The position numbers and the translations under genes were made by a program. Below, piece by piece: positions 1 through 6,419 of a stretch of DNA of 11,736 bases. Within the stretch, counting starts at the first letter, position 1. Each line of letters starts with the position of its first letter. This stretch comes from UBA652 sp964598235 (GTDB taxonomy: Bacteria; Pseudomonadota; Gammaproteobacteria; Nitrosococcales; Methylophagaceae). Location: the NCBI GenBank assembly GCA_964598235.1, contig CAZRAY010000048.1, positions 1 to 11,736 on the forward strand, given 5' to 3'. Below the pieces are notes generated by a model. The model saw nothing but the letters and a program-made list of their open reading frames with translations. It was not told the origin of the DNA and ran no database searches.

Positions 1-2
1 TT

Positions 3-599
3 GCATACAAAGCGTTTGAAATGGGCATTGAGTGGATTGCAGGCCCCTTTTTAAATACTACTAATTCCTATGCATTATTAAGTCTGCAAGAAGAATTAAA
101 TTGTGCGGGCGCGTTTATTTCAAATGAAATTAACCGCATGCAAATCAAAAAAATCGCACGACCTGAACACTTCAAATTGATATATAGCATTTATCACCCT
201 ATTTTGCTGATGACCAGCAGGCAATGCTTCTTCCAGCGCACTGTCGGTTGTAATAAACCCAGCATTGAAGATGGCTGTATGCTGGCATGCGAAAAATCGA
301 CTACGATCACCAATGTTAAAGGCGTTTCTTTTGCCGTTGATAAACAAAAAGGCGGCTATCCCAGCATCTACAATAATGAGCAGTTTTTAAATGTAGATAT
401 CGTGAATGATCTGGGTGATTTATTTGATGAATTTTTTATTGATCTCACTGACATTGGGTCTGGCTCTAAAGCAGCGCCAGACAAGGCACAATTACTGGCT
501 CAATTTGAAAGCATGTTAAAGGGTGATGAGAATGCACCGCAAAACCTGGACCAAATGGTGGCGCTCTCAACTAGAAATCAATATGTAAAAGGTCTATAA
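3..599 (+). CDS. U32 peptidase-like protein, C-terminal part (5' truncated)
   Basis: The reading frame is open to the window edge (frame from base 3), so the ATG at 21 is probably internal and the gene begins upstream. The fragment has the look of the second half of the U32 family: a GPFLNTTNSYAL segment (end of the TIM-barrel-like region), then LLMTSRQC followed by a cluster of four cysteines (codons at 225, 249, 276 and 288; spacing C-x7-C-x8-C-x3-C), then the VSF...G-YPSIYN block that usually follows it. Family members such as UbiU/UbiV, TrhP and RlhA take part in tRNA/rRNA or ubiquinone hydroxylation and several carry a 4Fe-4S cluster on conserved cysteines; whether this one does is inference. 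It resembles the long gammaproteobacterial U32 proteins of unknown substrate more than UbiU/V, but this is from memory. The next gene starts 14 nt downstream, so the two may be co-transcribed. Confidence 0.82.
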   Translation, partial: AYKAFEMGIEWIAGPFLNTTNSYALLSLQEELNCAGAFISNEINRMQIKKIARPEHFKLIYSIYHPILLMTSRQCFFQRTVGCNKPSIEDGCMLACEKSTTITNVKGVSFAVDKQKGGYPSIYNNEQFLNVDIVNDLGDLFDEFFIDLTDIGSGSKAAPDKAQLLAQFESMLKGDENAPQNLDQMVALSTRNQYVKGL

Positions 600-613
600 A
601 TAGCGCACGCTTT

Positions 614-1273
614 ATGACGCTCCCAATACTCTATTCCTTGCAAAACTGCCCCTATGCCATGCGTGCTAGGTTGGCCATTTTAAAGTCTCGACAAACGGTA
701 TCCATTCGCGCGATTGTGATGGGGAATAAACCTGCTGAGATGTTGGCGCTTTCCCCCAAAGGCACGGTGCCTGTTTTAGTATTAAGCACTGAACCTCGCA
801 CTCACGTGCTCGATGAAAGCTTAGACATTATGTTATGGGCGCTTAATTTGAGCGACCCTGACAATTTACTGTATGCAGAAGATGCAAACGCATTGCCTGA
901 AATGCTGACAATCATCAATGAAAATGATCAACAATTCAAACCCGACTTAGAACGCTATAAACGTGCCAAACGTTTTCATGGCGATGATGAAGGCGCATGT
1001 CGCCTACAATGCGAGCCTTTTATCCAGGCATTAGAACAGCGTTTGTCACACCACCCATTCTTAATGGGCGGCACACCCAGCTTGCTTGATTTTGCATTAT
1101 TACCTTTTGTGCGGCAGTTCTCTCGCGTTAATCGACAACGCTATCGAGATGGCCCTTATACGCATTTGCAACGCTGGTTAAAGCACCATTTACAAAGCCA
1201 GTTATTTGCTAAGGCGATGCTTCAATATCCCTTATGGTTAGAGAGCCATGAAGAAAATAGGCTGGGTAAGTAG
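614..1273 (+). CDS. Glutathione S-transferase family protein
   Basis: This is a complete 219-residue protein, the usual GST length. The N-terminal thioredoxin-fold domain (about 3-80) opens with the redox-type motif NCPYAMRAR (Cys12 as candidate catalytic residue), followed by the cis-proline segment GTVPVL (Pro53) and the glutathione-binding DES motif (Glu68-Ser69). The all-helical C-terminal domain (about 90-215) has the usual GGTPSLLDFALLPFVRQF helix. A CPYA motif suggests a Cys-type GST (omega- or beta-like, dethiolation or disulfide chemistry) rather than a Tyr/Ser conjugating enzyme, but the substrate cannot be told from sequence. The start at 614 is the only one that keeps the first beta strand intact; no strong Shine-Dalgarno is seen, consistent with translation following the U32 gene 14 nt upstream. 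It has no evident link to the nitrite genes downstream. Confidence 0.88.
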   Translation: MTLPILYSLQNCPYAMRARLAILKSRQTVSIRAIVMGNKPAEMLALSPKGTVPVLVLSTEPRTHVLDESLDIMLWALNLSDPDNLLYAEDANALPEMLTIINENDQQFKPDLERYKRAKRFHGDDEGACRLQCEPFIQALEQRLSHHPFLMGGTPSLLDFALLPFVRQFSRVNRQRYRDGPYTHLQRWLKHHLQSQLFAKAMLQYPLWLESHEENRLGK

Positions 1274-1278
1274 AACCT

Positions 1279-1422
1279 GTGAATTCAGACTTCGGTTGGG
1301 TGCTCTGGATATTTGGTACGCTCGCATTAGCGCTAGTGCTTGGATTCAAGCATACAGGGAATCCCGTGTGTCACTTGGCTTTTTCAATGGATGATTGGCT
1401 GACTTATGCACTATTAGAATAA
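1279..1422 (+). CDS. Possible small single-pass membrane protein (47 aa)
   Basis: This short ORF begins at a GTG five bases after the GST stop codon. It encodes 47 residues with one clear hydrophobic helix (VLWIFGTLALALVLGF, about residues 8-23), then a short polar segment with one cysteine and an acidic end (SMDDWLTYALLE). The helix makes it better than a random ORF. The GTG start, the lack of a convincing ribosome-binding site and the lack of a recognisable family keep confidence low. A second frame (ATG at 1249) also encodes about 48 residues but has no structural character. The function is unknown. Confidence 0.25.
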   Translation: MNSDFGWVLWIFGTLALALVLGFKHTGNPVCHLAFSMDDWLTYALLE

Positions 1423-1427
1423 TGCCC

Positions 1428-1444
1428 TGCATTATTTTGGTGCG
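1428..1444 (+). promoter_or_regulatory. NtrC-like enhancer site upstream of nirB
   Basis: The 17-bp element is TGCATT, five bases, GGTGCG. This matches the known NtrC dyad (TGCACC-N5-GGTGCA) in spacing and at most half-site positions. Its centre is about 95 bp upstream of the predicted sigma-54 transcription start near 1531, a usual distance for an enhancer-binding protein. Only one good site was found. The match is by eye. Confidence 0.45.
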
Positions 1445-1498
1445 CCTGAGAGAAAACTAAGCGCACATTTACCCTTACACCGTCATTTGATGGTAAAT
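1440..1498. repeat. Two inverted repeats in the nirB upstream region
   Basis: Two inverted repeats lie between the NtrC-like site and the promoter. GTGCGC (1440-1445) pairs with GCGCAC (1461-1466). ATTTACC (1467-1473) pairs with GGTAAAT (1492-1498). They sit upstream of the predicted start of transcription, so they would be DNA sites or loop-out structures rather than mRNA hairpins, unless an upstream promoter also reads through here. No specific regulator is recognised. Confidence 0.3.
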
Positions 1499-1504
1499 AC
1501 TTTC

Positions 1505-1519
1505 TGGCATGAATAGTGC
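1505..1519 (+). promoter_or_regulatory. Sigma-54 (-24/-12) promoter of nirB-nirD-phzF
   Basis: TGGCAT (1505-1510), five bases, then GTGC (1516-1519) matches the RpoN consensus TGGCAC-N5-TTGC with the invariant GG and GC at the right 11-base spacing. Transcription would start near 1531, giving a 5' leader of about 27 nt before the nirB ATG at 1558. A GTGAG at 1548-1552 can serve as ribosome-binding site. RpoN control fits nitrogen-limitation induction through NtrC. Confidence 0.72.
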
Positions 1520-1557
1520 TTTAACACTCACATATACCTTTAATGCAGTGAGATGTT

Positions 1558-4095
1558 ATGAGTACAAAACAAACGCTGGTTGTCATCGGCAACGGCATGG
1601 TCGGTCAAAATTTTCTTGAGAATATGGCCGCAAGTGAAATCGCAGATAAATACGAGATCGTCACCTTTTGTGAGGAACAACGCCTTGCTTATGATCGTGT
1701 GCATTTAAGCGAATATTTTGATGGTAAATCAGCTGAAGATTTATCGTTGGTGTCGCCTAATTTCTTTGAAGAAAACAATATCACCGTGCATATCGGCGAT
1801 AAGGCAATTGAAATTGACCGTAAGAATAAAAAAGTCATTTCTGAAAAAGGCCACACCATTGCGTATGACAAACTCATTCTAGCAACAGGATCGTCTGCAT
1901 TCGTGCCCCCTATTCCGGGGCATGATCGCAAAAACTGTATTCCATACCGCACGATTGATGACCTTGATCTGATGATGGCAGCAGCAAAAGATGCCAAAGT
2001 GGGTGCGGTTGTGGGCGGTGGCTTGCTTGGGTTGGAAGCGGCAAAAGCATTACAAAATTCAGGTCTGGAAACACATGTTGTGCAATTTGGCCCACGCTTA
2101 ATGGGTGTGCAACTGGATGATGGCGGCGCGGCGATGTTGGCCAGTAAAATTGAAGATTTAGGGGTGTCTGTTTTATTAAATAGAAATACCACTGATATTT
2201 CTGATGGCGATGAACGCGTACATAAGATGACTTTCTCTGATGGCAAGTCATTAGAAACAGATGTGATCCTATTCTCCGCAGGTATTCGCCCGCGGGATGA
2301 ATTAGGAATCGCTTGTGGTCTTGAAATTGGCACCCGTGGTGGTATTGTGATCAATAATCAATGTTTAACATCTGATCCTGATATCTATGCGATTGGCGAG
2401 TGTGCCTCATGGCAAGAGCAGATGTTTGGTTTGGTCGCACCCGGTTATGCGATGGCGCGGGCGGTGGTTGACCAACTCGCTGGCGGCGATGAATTATTTA
2501 CTGGTGCAGATATGAGCACCAAACTGAAATTAAATGGCGTCGATGTCGCTAGTATTGGTGATCCCCATGCCAGCACACCCGGTTCATTAGTGTATACCTA
2601 CCAAAATGGGGTTGATGGCGTGTATAAACGCATTGTGGTCAGCCAAGATAATAAGCATTTATTAGGTGCAGTATTGGTCGGTGATGCCTCTGGTTACCCC
2701 TCCATGTTGCAATATTATTTAAACGGCATTGATTTGCCAGAAAACCCAGATTCTTTAATTCTACCGGCACGCTCTGATGAGTCGGTTGGTTTAGGCCCTG
2801 ATGCCCTACCCGATTCGGCGCAGATTTGTTCTTGTTATGATGTGTCGAAAGGTCAAGTATGTGCGTCTATTGAAGCGGGTAATACCAACCTCGGTGCGTT
2901 GAAAGAGGATACCAAAGCGGCAACAGGCTGTGGTGGGTGTGCGGCCCTCTTAAAATCCGTGTTGGATTGCGAGCTTGAAAAAGTGGGGATTGAGGTCAAT
3001 ACTGATCTGTGTGAACATTTTCCGTATACCCGCCAAGATTTGTATAATTTGGTGATGGTGGAAGAAATAAAAACCTTTCATGATTTGATTAGCGCACACG
3101 GCTCCGGCCATGGCTGTGAAATTTGTAAACAAGCTGTCGGCTCAATTCTGGCCTCCTATTGGAATGAGTATGTGTTGAAAGATGAGCATGTTGGCGTGCA
3201 AGATACTAATGACACCTTTTTGGCGAATATGCAGAAAGATGGCACCTATTCTGTTGTGCCCCGGATGACAGGCGGTGAAGTCACCCCTGAAGGCTTGATT
3301 GCAATTGGTCAAATTGCTAAAAAATATGGGCTTTATACTAAAGTGACAGGCGGCCAGCGGGTTGATTTATTTGGTGCCCGTGTGGATCAATTACCTTTAA
3401 TCTGGCAAGAATTGATTGATGCTGGATTTGAGAGCGGCCATGCCTATGGTAAATCGTTGCGTACGGTTAAATCATGCGTTGGTAGCACCTGGTGTCGCTT
3501 TGGTGTCGATGATAGTGTTGGCCTTGCTGTGGCGCTTGAGAATCGCTACAAAGGCTTACGTGCTCCGCATAAAATCAAATTTGCCGTGTCAGGCTGTACC
3601 CGTGAATGTGCAGAAGCACAAAGTAAGGATATTGGGATTATCGCAGTTGAAGGCGGTTGGAATCTATATGTATGTGGTAATGGCGGTATGAAGCCGCGTC
3701 ATGGTGATTTGTTCGCGACTAATCTCGATAAAGAAACCTTAATTAAATATATTGACCGTGTGCTCACCTTCTATGTGCAAACAGCAGATCGCATGCAGCG
3801 CACATCCGTTTGGATGGAAAATATGGAAGGCGGCTTGGATTATCTAAAATCTGTTGTGATTGATGATAAATTGGATATTTGTGACCGTTTAGAAAACCAA
3901 ATGCAGCATGTCGTTGATAGTTATCAATGTGAATGGAAAACGACCATTAAAGATGAATCTAAACTCAAACGCTTCCGCACTTTTGTGAATAGCGATAAAC
4001 ATGATGAGAATATTCTATTCGTCGAGGAACGTGGGCAGATTCGTCCTGCTAATATCGAAGAGCGTGAATTGTTATTAACGGAGAAAGTGTCATGA
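1558..4095 (+). CDS. nirB: Assimilatory NAD(P)H nitrite reductase, large subunit
   Basis: NirB is the cytoplasmic catalytic subunit that reduces nitrite to ammonium with six electrons from NAD(P)H. At 845 residues it has the full family length. Domains in order: FAD-binding with VVIGNGMVG near residue 8; NAD(P)H-binding with VVGGGLLGLEAA near 152; the FAD closing motif YAIGECA near 280; a BFD-like 2Fe-2S domain with Cys424, Cys426, Cys458 and Cys461; a second BFD-like segment around 485-535; a ferredoxin-like half-domain around 555-620; and the siroheme/4Fe-4S domain with CVGSTWC (Cys640, Cys646) and CTREC (Cys680, Cys684). All cluster ligands are present, so it should be active. It needs siroheme made elsewhere. 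The start follows the sigma-54 promoter, and the stop overlaps the nirD start by 4 nt. The nitrate reductase gene often found beside nirBD is not in this window. Confidence 0.97.
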   Translation: MSTKQTLVVIGNGMVGQNFLENMAASEIADKYEIVTFCEEQRLAYDRVHLSEYFDGKSAEDLSLVSPNFFEENNITVHIGDKAIEIDRKNKKVISEKGHTIAYDKLILATGSSAFVPPIPGHDRKNCIPYRTIDDLDLMMAAAKDAKVGAVVGGGLLGLEAAKALQNSGLETHVVQFGPRLMGVQLDDGGAAMLASKIEDLGVSVLLNRNTTDISDGDERVHKMTFSDGKSLETDVILFSAGIRPRDELGIACGLEIGTRGGIVINNQCLTSDPDIYAIGECASWQEQMFGLVAPGYAMARAVVDQLAGGDELFTGADMSTKLKLNGVDVASIGDPHASTPGSLVYTYQNGVDGVYKRIVVSQDNKHLLGAVLVGDASGYPSMLQYYLNGIDLPENPDSLILPARSDESVGLGPDALPDSAQICSCYDVSKGQVCASIEAGNTNLGALKEDTKAATGCGGCAALLKSVLDCELEKVGIEVNTDLCEHFPYTRQDLYNLVMVEEIKTFHDLISAHGSGHGCEICKQAVGSILASYWNEYVLKDEHVGVQDTNDTFLANMQKDGTYSVVPRMTGGEVTPEGLIAIGQIAKKYGLYTKVTGGQRVDLFGARVDQLPLIWQELIDAGFESGHAYGKSLRTVKSCVGSTWCRFGVDDSVGLAVALENRYKGLRAPHKIKFAVSGCTRECAEAQSKDIGIIAVEGGWNLYVCGNGGMKPRHGDLFATNLDKETLIKYIDRVLTFYVQTADRMQRTSVWMENMEGGLDYLKSVVIDDKLDICDRLENQMQHVVDSYQCEWKTTIKDESKLKRFRTFVNSDKHDENILFVEERGQIRPANIEERELLLTEKVS

Positions 4096-4430
4096 GCTGG
4101 CAGGATATATGTAGCAAAGATGATTTGCAACCTAACTCTGGTGTCTGTGCCTTAGTGGCAGACACCCAAGTCGCGATATTTTATATGCCACAAAATGATG
4201 CGGTGTATGCCATTAATAACTATGACCCTTTTGGCCAGGTGCATGTACTTTCTCGCGGTTTGATTGGCGATATTAAAGGCGAGCCAATGGTGTCATCACC
4301 GCTTTACAAACAACATTTCAGCTTGAAAACGGGTGTTTGTTTAGAAGATGAAAGTGTGTCAGTCGATGCTTATGCCATACGTATTACGGGTGATCGGGTC
4401 GAAATCAATTTAACAGGAGCAACATCATGA
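4092..4430 (+). CDS. nirD: Nitrite reductase small subunit
   Basis: NirD is the small Rieske-fold partner of NirB. The 112-residue length and the motifs WQDIC, GVCALVADTQVAIF, INNYDPF (residues 41-47), VLSRGLIGD (52-60) and SPLYKQHFSLKTGVCLEDE closely follow enterobacterial NirD. As in NirD generally, the Cys-His pairs that hold the 2Fe-2S cluster of true Rieske proteins are missing, so it keeps the fold but probably binds no cluster. Its ATG overlaps the nirB stop (ATGA at 4092-4095), and its own stop overlaps the next start in the same way, pointing to translational coupling and fixed stoichiometry. Confidence 0.95.
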   Translation: MSWQDICSKDDLQPNSGVCALVADTQVAIFYMPQNDAVYAINNYDPFGQVHVLSRGLIGDIKGEPMVSSPLYKQHFSLKTGVCLEDESVSVDAYAIRITGDRVEINLTGATS

Positions 4431-5350
4431 GCCTAGATTATTACATTGCAGATGTCTTTACTGAGCAAGCTTATGAAGGCGCTCAAATTGCTGTTTTCCC
4501 TAAAGCTGATGAATTGTCAGATCAACAAATGGCCTTGATCGCCCGCGAAATGAATCTCTCTGAAACCGTATTCGTTTTATCGCCAAGCAATACTTCCGCC
4601 ACCTTAAAAATGCGTATTTTTTCACCCTTCTGTGAAATTGACTTCGCAGCACATCCGCTTATTGCAACCGCTTATGTGCTTGCGGAAAATGGCGACATAT
4701 CCGTTTCAGATCCTATTTCAAAATTTATATTTGAACAAAACGTAGGCAGTATAGAGGTGCTTATTTCGTCTCAAAATGGCAAAGTAGATTTGATACAGTG
4801 TGAACGCAGTGTCGCGCCTATTATTGATCGCTTTACGCCAACTAATGTTGAAATTGCTGACTTATTGTCTATCGAAGCGAGCGATATTGATAGCAAACGA
4901 TACACCACACGTTTGGCATCTTGTGGATTCCCTTATTTGATTGTACCTGCATGGAAATATGAAACCGTACGCAACGCACAATTTAATTTCATCGCGTGGA
5001 GCCAATCTGCAGCGCCGCAAACAGCAGCACAAGAAATTTTGCTCTTCTCACCTAAAACGCCTTACCAAGGTGCCGATTTCAATGTGCGTCTGCTAGGGCC
5101 GAATATTGGTGTGCGTACAGACCCTCCAATTGGTAGCGCGATGTCTGCTTTTGCCGCATACCTGTGCTCGTTTGATTTCACCCAAGAAGGCACGCATGCC
5201 TTTAGTGTAGAACGCGGCGATGATGATAATCGCCGGAGTGTATTACAGGTAGAAATGGATAATAATCGCCAAGATGAATTAGATATCCGTATTGGTGGTC
5301 GTGCCATCTTAATCGCTTCAGCCACCCTGCACCATCTTCCACCCAAATAA
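4427..5350 (+). CDS. PhzF family isomerase/epimerase-like protein
   Basis: This is a 307-residue cytoplasmic protein of the PhzF/DapF-like fold, the usual length for the family. The N-terminal strand DYYIADVFTEQAYEGAQIAVF matches the PhzF opening. The catalytic glutamate is in MNLSETVFV (Glu46, equivalent to Glu45 of PhzF). The family G-H-P motif is A-H-P here (His75 kept, Gly replaced by Ala). The DPxxGSA segment with the conserved Asp is present as TDPPIGSAMSAFAAYL, and the GGR near the C-terminus is kept. PhzF isomerises a dihydro-hydroxyanthranilate in phenazine synthesis, but most homologues act on unknown substrates and no other phenazine genes are here, so the substrate is open. The start overlaps the nirD stop (ATGA), which ties its expression to nitrite reductase. 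An intrinsic terminator follows 27 nt after the stop. Confidence 0.9.
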   Translation: MSLDYYIADVFTEQAYEGAQIAVFPKADELSDQQMALIAREMNLSETVFVLSPSNTSATLKMRIFSPFCEIDFAAHPLIATAYVLAENGDISVSDPISKFIFEQNVGSIEVLISSQNGKVDLIQCERSVAPIIDRFTPTNVEIADLLSIEASDIDSKRYTTRLASCGFPYLIVPAWKYETVRNAQFNFIAWSQSAAPQTAAQEILLFSPKTPYQGADFNVRLLGPNIGVRTDPPIGSAMSAFAAYLCSFDFTQEGTHAFSVERGDDDNRRSVLQVEMDNNRQDELDIRIGGRAILIASATLHHLPPK

Positions 5351-5377
5351 GCAGATCTATTTGGAGCAACATCAGAG

Positions 5378-5408
5378 GGATATGCACCTAAACGGGCATA
5401 TCCTTTTT
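5378..5408 (+). terminator. Rho-independent terminator after the phzF-like gene
   Basis: An 8-bp stem, GGATATGC (5378-5385) with GCATATCC (5396-5403), closes a 10-nt loop and is followed at once by five T residues. It ends the nirB-nirD-phzF block and separates it from nirC, which has its own promoter. Confidence 0.85.
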
Positions 5409-5437
5409 CCATTCCTTCCATTGAAAACAATAAACCC

Positions 5438-5456
5438 TTATAAAATCATTTTATAA
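5438..5456. repeat. AT-rich perfect palindrome upstream of nirC
   Basis: TTATAAAA (5438-5445), three bases, then TTTTATAA (5449-5456) is a perfect 8+3+8 inverted repeat. It is centred about 62 bp upstream of the predicted sigma-54 start of nirC. It could be an operator, a DNA-bending (IHF-like) site between enhancer and promoter, or an AT-rich coincidence. Confidence 0.4.
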
Positions 5457-5482
5457 CAACCTGTTACACCTCCTTGTTGTTT

Positions 5483-5498
5483 TGGCATGGCTTTTGCT
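5483..5498 (+). promoter_or_regulatory. Sigma-54 (-24/-12) promoter of nirC block
   Basis: TGGCAT (5483-5488), GGCTT, then TTGCT (5494-5498) is a near-perfect RpoN promoter with GG and GC at the correct spacing. Transcription would start near 5509, leaving a leader of about 49 nt before the nirC ATG at 5558. This rules out the more upstream in-frame TTG at 5474 as the start of nirC, because that codon precedes the promoter. Confidence 0.78.
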
Positions 5499-5557
5499 AT
5501 GACTACGGTGACGGTAGGCGATTTCCTACTCTTATTTATATTAACAAGGAATACACA

Positions 5558-6367
5558 ATGTCTTATTTAGAACCGACAGAATTTGTAACCAAAATGGTGG
5601 ATGCAGGTGAATCAAAAGTTTATATGTCTACCAAAGACACGCTTATCCGCGCATTCATGGCAGGCGCGACGCTTGCCTTGGCGGCTGTTTTTGCCATCAC
5701 TGTTGCAATGAAAACAGGTTCGCCTGTTCTGGGTGCCATATTATTCCCTGTTGGTTTTATCATGCTTTATCTAATGAAGTTTGATTTGTTAACAGGCGTA
5801 TTTATGTTGGTGCCACTTGCTTTGCTTGATAAGCGTCCAGGCGTAACTGGCAAGCAAGTCTTACGGAACTGGGGCTGGGTATTCTTGGGGAATTTAGGTG
5901 GCGCGTTAATGGTGGCATTTATGATGGCGTTCATTTTCACCTATGGCTTTAATACCGATGGTGGCGCGATTGCTGCAAAAGTAGCTAGCATTGGTGAGTC
6001 GCGTACATTAGGCTATTCGGCACACGGTGTAGATGGCTGGCTTACTGTATTCATCCGCGGTATGTTATGTAACTGGATGGTCTCTATGGGTGTGGTTGGC
6101 GCGATGATTTCAACCTCTGCAACGGGTAAAATGGCAGCGATGTGGATGCCTATCATGTTGTTCTTTTACATGGGCTTTGAGCATTCAATTGTTAATATGT
6201 TCTTATTCCCGTTCTCTATGATTATGGGTGGTGAATTCACCATCATGGATTATGTTGTATGGAATGAGTTACCCACTGTTTTGGGTAACTTAGTGGGTGG
6301 CTTTGTATTAGTGGGCTTACCGTTATACTACACACACGTTAAGACTAGCGCTGAACGTAAACTATAA
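5558..6367 (+). CDS. nirC: Formate/nitrite transporter family protein (nitrite channel)
   Basis: This is an inner-membrane FNT protein of 269 residues, the family's normal size, expected to form a pentamer and pass nitrite. Six hydrophobic helices can be placed. Family motifs are visible: FDLLTG near 75-80 (usually E-L-x-T-G), RNWGWVFLGNLGG (103-115), RGMLCNWMVSMGVV (167-180) and GFEHSIVNMFLFP (206-218). His209 in the last motif sits where FocA/NirC-type channels have their central pore histidine. The start at 5558 has a good AAGGA ribosome-binding site (5546-5550) and the usual cytoplasmic N-terminus; an in-frame extension to 5474 would lie across the promoter. FNT proteins also carry formate or hydrosulfide; the nitrite call rests on the neighbouring nirBD genes. 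The kinase gene follows after 52 nt. Confidence 0.92.
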   Translation: MSYLEPTEFVTKMVDAGESKVYMSTKDTLIRAFMAGATLALAAVFAITVAMKTGSPVLGAILFPVGFIMLYLMKFDLLTGVFMLVPLALLDKRPGVTGKQVLRNWGWVFLGNLGGALMVAFMMAFIFTYGFNTDGGAIAAKVASIGESRTLGYSAHGVDGWLTVFIRGMLCNWMVSMGVVGAMISTSATGKMAAMWMPIMLFFYMGFEHSIVNMFLFPFSMIMGGEFTIMDYVVWNELPTVLGNLVGGFVLVGLPLYYTHVKTSAERKL

Positions 6368-6378
6368 TATTACTTAAA

Positions 6379-6409
6379 CCTCCACCTAGCCTACTTAGGC
6401 AGGTGGAGG
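6379..6409 (+). promoter_or_regulatory. Intercistronic hairpin covering the kinase ribosome-binding site
   Basis: CCTCCACCT (6379-6387) pairs fully with AGGTGGAGG (6401-6409), and inside it GCCT (6389-6392) pairs with AGGC (6397-6400) around an ACTT loop, leaving A6388 bulged. The 3' arm contains GGAGG (6405-6409), the only Shine-Dalgarno-like sequence before the kinase ATG at 6420. No U-tract follows, so it is unlikely to be a terminator. It most likely lowers or gates translation of the kinase relative to nirC, and may also stabilise the 3' end of nirC mRNA. Confidence 0.65.
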
Positions 6410-6419
6410 CATATTACTT

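Noticed and set aside
1324..1339. Near-perfect 16-bp palindrome GCATTAGC/GCTAGTGC
   Set aside because: It falls in the Ala/Leu-coding part of the possible small ORF, has no T-run, and matches no known operator; likely chance.
1689..2354. Long minus-strand ORF (221 codons) inside nirB, and a further one at 1910-2251
   Set aside because: The products are low-complexity, rich in Ser/Pro/Arg, with no family features. They are antisense shadows of nirB codon usage.
5062..5430. Minus-strand ORF of 122 codons opposite the phzF-like gene and its terminator
   Set aside because: It reads through the terminator hairpin, has no recognisable features, and lies opposite a well-supported gene.
5474..5557. 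N-terminal extension of nirC from a TTG codon
   Set aside because: It begins upstream of and across the sigma-54 promoter, has no ribosome-binding site, and the ATG at 5558 has a good one and matches the usual FNT N-terminus.
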